Positions 31,208-36,896 of a stretch of 36,896 bases of DNA are shown here, in pieces. The stretch's first letter is position 1; each line of letters starts with the position of its first letter. Location: NCBI RefSeq assembly GCF_003123685.1, contig NZ_QCYJ01000100.1, positions 1-36,896 on the forward strand. Reading direction: 5' to 3'. The position numbers were made by a program, and so were the translations under genes. The notes under the pieces are model-generated. The model had not been told where the DNA came from and searched no databases. It saw only the letters and a program-made list of their open reading frames with translations. Source of the DNA: Nocardia aurea. GTDB taxonomy: Bacteria > Actinomycetota > Actinomycetes > Mycobacteriales > Mycobacteriaceae.

Positions 31208-31444
31208 CTACGGACGCCCATTCGCGGGCGGTGTACGGAGCGAACCGGAAGCCATCCGCGCGATCGCGGCGGCTTCGTCGTGGGTCAGGGTCTCAACGGC
31301 AGGGGAACGCAGAACCTCGAGCACTCGGCGATTAAAGGCGGTCCTGCTGAGCCCGAACCTGACGACGATCTCCTCGGAGGGAGGCCCGCCGTAGGGGAGC
31401 CAAATCTTGGCCAGCTGCAGCAATTCCCGCGTGTCGGCGAACAT
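31208..31444 (-). CDS. Small hypothetical protein, actinobacterial
   Basis: 78 residues. AAAGGAGAT lies seven bases before ATG at 31444. The sequence MFADTRELLQLAKIWLPYGG followed by PPSEEIVVRFGLSRTAFNRR looks like a small helix-turn-helix-type protein, with a recognition-helix-like LSRTAFNRRVLEVL. Similar short proteins starting with a LLxLAxIWLxYGG motif are common, uncharacterised genes in Nocardia and Rhodococcus (from memory, not checked). It is separated from the conservon by an ISL3 remnant. Confidence 0.7.
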   Translation of the reverse strand: MFADTRELLQLAKIWLPYGGPPSEEIVVRFGLSRTAFNRRVLEVLRSPAVETLTHDEAAAIARMASGSLRTPPANGRP

Positions 31445-31527
31445 CTTCGTATCTCCTTTCGCGCCGGTGGCGCAGTGCTGCAGTCTGGACAGAGGCCAGA
31501 TACCGTATGCCTCCGTTGAGCGGCGCG

Positions 31528-31683
31528 TCCACCTCGATGAACTCCGCGCTACCTACAGCAACGGCCCCGTCGAGGGCGTCAACACGAAAACATTCATCAA
31601 ACGACAATGTATGGCCGACCAGCTTCCAACTCCTCCGCCATTGCATCCTCTCGGCTCAGAAATACCGCCACCGTCGAAAGTGA
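31528..31683 (+). pseudogene. ISL3-family transposase C-terminal fragment
   Basis: The plus strand reads VHLDELRATYSNGPVEGVNT then KTFIKRQ. Restoring one base near 31609 and another near 31619 gives MYGRASFQLLRHCIL, matching the conserved C-terminus of ISL3 transposases (YSSG.VEG..N..K..KRQMYGRA.FDLLR.R.L). Two single-base losses make it a pseudogene. It lies directly downstream of the conservon. Confidence 0.75.
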
Positions 31684-31710
31684 GCCAGGGCCAGCAGCCC
31701 GCGACCACCT

Positions 31711-32319
31711 CTACCAGTTGCTGGTGATGTCGGTGGTGGCTTGGAGCATCAGGTGTTCTATGAGTCGGACGAGTACGAGTTTGACCGAATCGCGATGTCG
31801 GACGTCGCACAGTTGGATCGGGATGTGTCCTCCGATGTCGAGGGCGTTGCGGATCTCTTCCTCGTCGTAGATTTCGGCGCCGTCGAAGCAGTTGACGCCG
31901 ATGAGGAAGGGGATGTTGCGTGATTCGAAGAAGTCGACCGCGGCGAAGCTGTCCTGCATCCGGCGTGTGTCTACCAGTACCACCGCTCCGAGGGCACCGA
32001 CCGACAGTTCGCGCCACATGAACCAGAAGCGGTCTTGTCCCGGAGTTCCGAACAGGTACAACACGTGGTTGGGAGTGAGCGTTATCCTGCCGAAGTCCAG
32101 GGCGACGGTGGTTGTGGTCTTTCCTTCGACGCCGGTCAGATCGTCCACCGCGGCACCGATATCAGTGAGGCGCTCCTCGGTGCGCAGCGGTGTGATTTCG
32201 CTGATAGTGCTGACCAGGGTGGTCTTGCCCACACCGAATCCTCCGGCGACGAGGAGTTTGACCGCCTCGACCTCGCCCAACTCCGGCATGCCGAAGTCTT
32301 CAGATGTTACGAACGCCAT
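31711..32319 (-). CDS. Conservon GTPase (CvnD-like)
   Basis: 202 residues. The small GTP-binding domain has the G1 loop GGFGVGKTT (residue 27-35), a Thr-rich switch I, G3 GTPGQDRF and a degenerate G4 NCFD. It is the fourth gene of the conservon, the bacterial G-protein-like signalling unit in which a sensor kinase-like protein, a Roadblock protein, a DUF742 protein and this GTPase act together at the membrane. Its start overlaps the DUF742 gene by 20 bp. Confidence 0.95.
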   Translation of the reverse strand: MAFVTSEDFGMPELGEVEAVKLLVAGGFGVGKTTLVSTISEITPLRTEERLTDIGAAVDDLTGVEGKTTTTVALDFGRITLTPNHVLYLFGTPGQDRFWFMWRELSVGALGAVVLVDTRRMQDSFAAVDFFESRNIPFLIGVNCFDGAEIYDEEEIRNALDIGGHIPIQLCDVRHRDSVKLVLVRLIEHLMLQATTDITSNW

Positions 32320-32671
32320 CGAGAACCGCCTGCAGTAGCTGTACGTCGGGCCGGCCGACGGATTTGGTGGGGGATCTGAATATCACGTGACCGGAGCTGA
32401 TCAGGTCGCTGACAAGGACTTTCACCGCCGCCATCAACAGTTTGAGCTCGGCGGCGATTTCGGCGATCGTCAACGGCCTGCCGCGGCACATGCGCAGGAT
32501 CCGTGCGTATTCCGGATCCAACGCGACCGCGTCGGTGTCCGGACGAATCGCCACCACGAGAGTGAGGATGTCGAGGTCGTAGAGGTCCCGCGACGCCCTG
32601 CCCCGAGTCACTGCGAAGGGGCGAACCAGGGGGCCTGGTTCATCATCGATCCACGAGTCGTCGTATGTCAT
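32300..32671 (-). CDS. DUF742 protein (CvnC-like)
   Basis: 123 residues. The family signature is visible: PLVRPFAVTRGRA at residues 14-26, then YDLDILTLVVA, a winged-helix-like RPLTIAEIAAELKLLMAAVK and VLVSDLISSGHVIF, ending in the conserved QLLQAVLDGVRNI. DUF742 proteins are the third component of conservons. It starts six bases after the Roadblock gene stop, without a ribosome site of its own, so translation is probably coupled. Confidence 0.95.
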   Translation of the reverse strand: MTYDDSWIDDEPGPLVRPFAVTRGRASRDLYDLDILTLVVAIRPDTDAVALDPEYARILRMCRGRPLTIAEIAAELKLLMAAVKVLVSDLISSGHVIFRSPTKSVGRPDVQLLQAVLDGVRNI

Positions 32672-32677
32672 GTGGTA

Positions 32678-33109
32678 TCAGCGGATCAGCGAATCACTCA
32701 CGGCCGCACGGGGAGTGGCCGATAGTGCGTCACCGACTTTGCTCACGATCACGTTCATCTCGTATGCCACGAGACCGAGATCGGCACGGTCGGAGGCCAA
32801 CAACGCCAGACAGGCGCCTGTCCCGGCCTCGGTGACTACCAGATAGCCGAATTCGAGTTCCACGACAGTTTGCTGCACCCGCCCTTTACCGAACTGATCG
32901 CCGACACCGCGGGCCAGACTGCCCAAGGCAGATGCCATCGCCGCGAGATGTTCTCCGTCCTCGCGCGACATACTCCTCGACCGGGCGATCACCAATCCGT
33001 CGGCCGACAACACGACAGCGTTCTCGGCACCGGCCAACCTGCCGAGCAGATCATTGAGCAGCCAGTCCAGCCCACGCGCGGTAGCACTGTTTCCTATGTG
33101 TTCGTTCAT
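32678..33109 (-). CDS. Roadblock/LC7 domain protein (CvnB-like)
   Basis: 143 residues of the bacterial Roadblock/LC7 (MglB-like) fold. LDWLLNDLLGRLAGAENAVV, LSADGLVIARSRSM, AMASALGSLARGVGDQFGKG and LVVTEAGTGACLALLA are typical. It likely acts as a partner or GTPase-activating factor for the GTPase of the same operon. It starts 15 bp after the sensor gene's stop. Confidence 0.95.
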   Translation of the reverse strand: MNEHIGNSATARGLDWLLNDLLGRLAGAENAVVLSADGLVIARSRSMSREDGEHLAAMASALGSLARGVGDQFGKGRVQQTVVELEFGYLVVTEAGTGACLALLASDRADLGLVAYEMNVIVSKVGDALSATPRAAVSDSLIR

Positions 33110-33124
33110 CTCTTGACCATCCGT

Positions 33125-35512
33125 TTATCTTCCATTGCGGTCCGAGTCACGTCCGTCACGTGTACCTCTCTGAAACGCAGTCATTGCGTTGCGTGCCTGT
33201 TCCGGGTTGCGCCTGCGCGGTTCATCGATCGAGGAGGAAACGGGCCCTGCTTCATCGGTGGTGATCCGCAGTTGCGGTGCCAGATGGGTCGAGCGCTGTC
33301 GCCGCGGTAGGGGAGCCTTTTTCCGCGCGCCGTTTGTCGGTGCGTTCAATTGACGCACCGGTCGACGGGAGGGGCTCTGGACTGGACCGGGGGGTGTGAC
33401 TTGGGGTGTCACGTCGATGGTCTGGACCTCGCCGGTAGGTCGCGGGGTCGGCTTGCGGGCGATTTCGGGCAGCCGCGGCACCGGATCGCTCACTGCCTGC
33501 GGAACGAAGGCTGGTCGTTGGTGGCCGTTATCGGGTTCGGAGTGGGCGGGCTCGGCGCGGTCTGTGCCGCGTCTGCCAGCGTGTACGAGCAAATTTTCGG
33601 GCACGAGCGCGATCGCCTTGACCCCACCGTAGGCCGACTCCAGCAAGTTCACCGCTATGCCGTGGCGTTGGGCCAACTGCCCGATGACGAACAGTCCCAG
33701 ATGCCGATGCCCCGCCAAGGCCATCTCCTGGAAATCGGATGGCTCAGCCAGGATGGCGTTGAGGCGTTCGCGTTCTTCGAAGCGGATCCCCAGCCCTTGG
33801 TCCTCGACCTCGATGACGACACCCTTGCCGACGAGATTGGCGCGCACCGACACCAGGGAATCCGGCGGAGAGAATGTCGTGGCGTTGTCGATGAGTTCGG
33901 CCAGCAGGTGGATGAGGTCGGCGACAACCGCGCCTGCCACATTCACCTCGGGCAATCGGACCGCACTGACCCTGGTGAAGTCTCTGGTCTCCGAGATCGC
34001 ACCGCGCACGATCTCCTCCAGCGACACCGGATTGCGCCACCGCCGCCCGGGCTGACCGCCTCCCAGCAGCAACAGATTCTCCGCGTTGCGCCGAGCACGT
34101 GTGGCCAGATGGTCGAGCTGGAACAGCAACTCGAGATGGTCGGGATCGTTCTGTTTGGCCTCGGCCGCGTCGAGTACCTCGAGTTGCTGATGGACCACGA
34201 TCTGGCTGCGACGCGCGATATCGAGGAAGACCCTGTTCAGGCCGCCCCTGGTTCGTGCCTCCGCCGCTGCGGCGGAAATCGCGGTCCGCTGGGCCGTGTT
34301 CAAGGCAGCGGCGACCTGGCCGATCTCATCGGCGCCGTCGTCGACCAAGACCAATTCCGCATCGACGTCGACCTGTTGCCCGTCGTTCAATCGCTGAACG
34401 ATCGAGGGCAGTGTCTGTTGCGCAGACTCCAGCGTCTTGTCTCGCACAGAACGCAGACGGCGGATGAGAGATCGCGCCAACAACGCCGCGATGACGAAGG
34501 TCAGTCCGGCCACCACGAGCACCGCGATTCCCACGGCGATACTTCGATCCACCGAAACATCGGCCGACTTCGTCGCTACCCTCTCCGAGTACCGGAAGTA
34601 CTCGCCCCACATCGCTCGAAGCTGATCACCGATGGCTTCTTGCGCACGCAACCATTCATCCACCGCGACCGGGAGTCGTCCCGACGAGGTCAGAGCGTCC
34701 TCGGCAGCGGCCATGACACGCCATTCGTCACTGGCAACGAGTTTGTCGTGGCGTGCCTTGCCTTCGCTCTCCAACTGTCCGGCCACCATGTCGAACCGAT
34801 CATGGAAAGCGCCGATCAAACGCGCATAGACCTGTCGATCCGACAGACTCAGAGGATCCCCGTTCAGTACTGGTCCCCACACGCGGCCGAGGGAACGAGC
34901 ATGCAGTTCGGCAATGGTGAACAGCTCCGCGGTGACGATCTCGTCGGAAGCAGTTCCGGACTCCGGGGAGCTACGAGCAGAACTCCAGAATCCGATCGAC
35001 ATCACTCCGGCCAGCCGAGTGTAGAAGTCATCGACTTCGGCAGGGGTGGCCTGTCTGATATCGACCGCATGACGAAGCGTCGGCAACTCGACGAGCAGGG
35101 CCCGAAATGCGGGGGTGGACTTGGTGAAGGCCGAGGGATTCAACTCCATCAGTTTCGGCAGCATATCGGCAACCTTCTGGATAGCCGCGTCGCTACCGCG
35201 TCGCCGCGCGGCCAGGTCAGTCGACGCCTGCGCGTCCTCACCCAGAGTCCGAAAGCTGTACGACCGTTCTGCCTGCACCGCGTCGACGAAACCGATCAAC
35301 GGGTCGATTTGCACCCCCAGACCCTGCGACCACCTACGCGCCGACAAGCTCTCGTCCAGCCCCAAACCCACGAATGTCGAACCGGTGATCACCAGCGCGA
35401 GGCTTGGTACAAGAGCCATCGCCAGCACACGCGTACGAATCGATCCAGAGCTGTTGGTGGAACGACGAAAACGCCACCAGAGTGAATCGACACTCGTATT
35501 CTTCCCAACCAC
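33125..35512 (-). CDS. Conservon sensor, nitrate/nitrite-sensor-like histidine kinase (CvnA-like)
   Basis: 795 residues. A short cytoplasmic N-terminus precedes a membrane helix (about 26-48, LAMALVPSLALVITGSTFVG). An extracytoplasmic helical NIT-type sensor domain spans about 55-310, a second helix lies at about 325-347 (VGIAVLVVAGLTFVIAALLA), and a HAMP-like linker follows. The signalling region has LDHLATRARRNAENLLLLGG. A HATPase domain (about 520-645) follows with ELIDNATTFSPPD and EDQGLGI. The C-terminal 150 residues are Pro/Arg-rich and disordered. GTG at 35512 follows AAGGAAA. It is the first gene of a four-gene operon (spacings 15, 6 and -20 bp). Confidence 0.94.
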   Translation of the reverse strand: MVGKNTSVDSLWWRFRRSTNSSGSIRTRVLAMALVPSLALVITGSTFVGLGLDESLSARRWSQGLGVQIDPLIGFVDAVQAERSYSFRTLGEDAQASTDLAARRRGSDAAIQKVADMLPKLMELNPSAFTKSTPAFRALLVELPTLRHAVDIRQATPAEVDDFYTRLAGVMSIGFWSSARSSPESGTASDEIVTAELFTIAELHARSLGRVWGPVLNGDPLSLSDRQVYARLIGAFHDRFDMVAGQLESEGKARHDKLVASDEWRVMAAAEDALTSSGRLPVAVDEWLRAQEAIGDQLRAMWGEYFRYSERVATKSADVSVDRSIAVGIAVLVVAGLTFVIAALLARSLIRRLRSVRDKTLESAQQTLPSIVQRLNDGQQVDVDAELVLVDDGADEIGQVAAALNTAQRTAISAAAAEARTRGGLNRVFLDIARRSQIVVHQQLEVLDAAEAKQNDPDHLELLFQLDHLATRARRNAENLLLLGGGQPGRRWRNPVSLEEIVRGAISETRDFTRVSAVRLPEVNVAGAVVADLIHLLAELIDNATTFSPPDSLVSVRANLVGKGVVIEVEDQGLGIRFEERERLNAILAEPSDFQEMALAGHRHLGLFVIGQLAQRHGIAVNLLESAYGGVKAIALVPENLLVHAGRRGTDRAEPAHSEPDNGHQRPAFVPQAVSDPVPRLPEIARKPTPRPTGEVQTIDVTPQVTPPGPVQSPSRRPVRQLNAPTNGARKKAPLPRRQRSTHLAPQLRITTDEAGPVSSSIDEPRRRNPEQARNAMTAFQRGTRDGRDSDRNGR

Positions 35513-35873
35513 TGTTTCCTTTTCCGTTATCGCGGTGGCGTTATGCGAGGTCCAGACCAGATATTTAAGGAGTTAACGCCGCAACCAGACTCGTGGCAGA
35601 CCAATCTCTACCAAGCGCTCACAACGCTGTGCTGTGCCTATGAAGAAAGCTCCTGGGGGGCGTTGCTTCATTTCGTGGCGGGAGGTATCCGACATCCGTG
35701 TACCGGGCACGATTGCCCGGTCGATATGCGTAGCAGGTAGTCGATGGGTTGTGCTGGTGGTTGCACTTCCTTATATATGTTCCGGGAATTGCGAAGTGAG
35801 GCACTGCGGAAATCCTTCGATCGTCTTGAAGTTCATCCCCATACTTCCCGTACTCGGGTGACGGGTGACTGAC
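35513..35873. other. Region upstream of the conservon
   Basis: 361 bp with no supported gene; it should hold the conservon promoter on the minus strand. GC content falls in the stretch near 35760-35860. No clear operator could be named. Confidence 0.4.
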
Positions 35874-36344
35874 TCAAAAATGACACAGATTCGGGAGGCC
35901 TTCGACGTACGTCGCGGTCGCTGGCTGATCATGACGCACGAACCGAAGATTGCCTGTGTGTACCGCTACTCGGGGCAGTCGCTTGCGTGAGAGGCGCCGA
36001 CAGGGTGGGTCGACGCCCGTCCAGACCGCTGTCACCCCGGCCGCTCCCGAAGCTTCCGAGTGGACCATGGGCTCGCCGGAGAGGTATCGAATCTTGAGGG
36101 TGACGTGGGTCAGGCGCCAGCCTTCATAGGTGCGGCGCAGTTCACAGTCGTACCAGCCGGCGCCGTCGGCATGACTGTACAAATTGTCGGCGTCGAGCAC
36201 GTGAGCCGCGATCAGATAAGACCGTGTTCGGGCCACGTCACCGGAGATGTCGATCGCGTGGTTGGTACCCACATTGTGGGCACCAATGTAGGCGCTGAGC
36301 CCAGCGGCTGCGAATTCGGCCAGGCCAGCTCGTCCATGGTGCAC
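35874..36344 (-). pseudogene. SnoaL-like (NTF2-fold) protein, N-terminally disrupted
   Basis: From GTG at 36344 the frame encodes HHGRAGLAEF, NVGTNHAIDISGDVARTRSY, LIAAHVLDADNLYSHADGAG, YDCELRRTYEGWRLTHVTLK and IRYLSG, the usual SnoaL-like polyketide-cyclase/ring-hydroxylating-beta-subunit-type cone. The family's first third should lie upstream, but there the coding signal moves between frames (minus 36345-36560) and ends in stops, so the gene is probably frameshifted. About 55 residues after SEASGAAG look like run-on beyond the natural end. Confidence 0.6.
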
Positions 36345-36762
36345 GATTGTCAGCGAGATGGACGACGCCGGCCTCGGTGTAGTTCTCGGCGTAACGGCAC
36401 GAAGGTCGGATCGCCGCGTCGCCGGGCACTACTATCTGCACAGGCAGTGGCAGACCAGGCTTCGTCCGCGCTGGGCGGGCGACGGTACCTGCCTCGATCT
36501 TGAGACGACTGGACCGTCACGGACCCCCGCCGAAGCGCGGTCGCTCGCTGCTCTGCGGTCACGTTGTGCGAATCTCAATTACGCCCGGTTTCGGCAGAAG
36601 TAGTGAGCAGCACGTGGCACTGGACATGCTCGATGAACGATCCGGGACACTGCCCGCTCCCCCGCTCTAACCAGGGTGAAGTGGTGAGGCCATAAAGAAT
36701 CGGAGCTTTCGCGTTACGGATAGACGGGCGGTCGACGGTCGCGATGCGCTTGCTGTCCGGTT
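36345..36762. other. Segment with disrupted coding traces
   Basis: Minus frames near 36350-36560 (GTG with TAEQRATALRRGSVTVQS) may be the displaced N-terminus of the SnoaL-like protein. No complete gene is supported, and nothing is recognised in 36563-36762. Confidence 0.35.
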
Positions 36763-36896
36763 TCAGGAATGGGTGAAGTCGGAGGTGGCACCAGTAACAA
36801 CTTGTGCGGTGAGATGCAGGTGCTGGGGTCGGCACTGCTCGGCGGTGACGGTGACGGTGATCGGTCCTGGATGTCTCCCGGCGCGCAGGACGGCCA
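36763..36896 (-). CDS. 3' end of a gene running off the right edge
   Basis: The minus frame entering at the window edge reads AVLRAGRHPGPITVTVTAEQ, then CRPQHLHLTAQVV, to a TGA at 36763-36765. Strands of this kind (a GxPGxxTVTVTA beta-sandwich) are typical of the last domain of large glycoside hydrolases such as family 2 beta-galactosidases. Only 44 residues are visible, so the product is uncertain. Confidence 0.4.
   Translation of the reverse strand, partial: AVLRAGRHPGPITVTVTAEQCRPQHLHLTAQVVTGATSDFTHS

Noticed and set aside
33350..35485. 711-codon open frame on the plus strand
   Set aside because: Antisense to the conservon sensor gene, which has clear domains; the long frame follows from high-GC third positions.

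Overview
The window looks like a high-GC actinomycete chromosome, most likely Nocardia or a close relative in the Mycobacteriales. The support is the codon use, a four-gene nocardioform/streptomycete-type conservon (cvnABCD), actinobacterial STAND-type repeat proteins, and an AAA+/Fis-type activator of the kind found in bacteria without sigma-54. This assignment is inference from gene families; no rRNA or other phylogenetic marker is present.

Layout. (1) 1-7000: a large alpha-helical repeat protein with a disrupted 5' end, a complete IS21-family element (2946-5657, istA/istB, inverted ends, 5-bp target duplication), and a Cys-rich hypothetical protein on the minus strand. (2) About 6962-7041: a strong hairpin terminator next to an isolated tRNA-Asn-like 3' end, a plausible attachment site that may mark the edge of an integrated island extending to the right. 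(3) 7061-12000: a gene graveyard with a frameshifted STAND NTPase whose P-loop core is deleted, a GNAT acetyltransferase, a fragment of glyA joined to a membrane-protein fragment, a four-helix membrane protein and an ISL3 transposase fragment. (4) 12277-26834: a compact catabolic island. It holds a LuxR/GAF regulator, a convergent ferredoxin reductase and [2Fe-2S] ferredoxin pair, and a divergent 11-kb operon: SDR, cytochrome P450, aldehyde dehydrogenase, DUF35 Zn-ribbon protein, thiolase, truncated SDR, intact SDR, small ORF, enoyl-CoA hydratase and three class III (CaiB/BaiF) CoA-transferases. (5) 27246-29816: a decayed duplicate of the first SDR with its upstream control DNA, and an AAA+/Fis regulator. 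(6) 29817-31700: mostly gene-poor DNA with two more ISL3 remnants and two small ORFs. (7) 31711-35512: the conservon. (8) 35513-36896: a SnoaL-like fragment and the 3' end of a gene running off the right edge.

How the genes could work together. The ferredoxin reductase and ferredoxin would pass NAD(P)H electrons to the P450. The hydroxylated product would be oxidised by the SDR and aldehyde dehydrogenase to a carboxylate, and activated by succinyl-CoA-type CoA transfer. It would then pass through hydration, dehydrogenation by a paired active/inactive SDR, and thiolytic cleavage by a DUF35-thiolase complex. The run DUF35, thiolase, inactive short SDR, active SDR, then hydratase and class III CoA-transferases, reproduces the content of the anaerobic benzylsuccinate beta-oxidation operon (bbsABCD, bbsEF, bbsH) and keeps the A-B-C-D order. 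Here it has no fumarate-adding glycyl-radical enzyme and no bbsG-type acyl-CoA dehydrogenase, and it sits beside an O2-dependent P450 system. This is the main candidate for an undescribed system: an aerobic, P450-initiated route feeding a Bbs-type module. The substrate cannot be read from the sequence.
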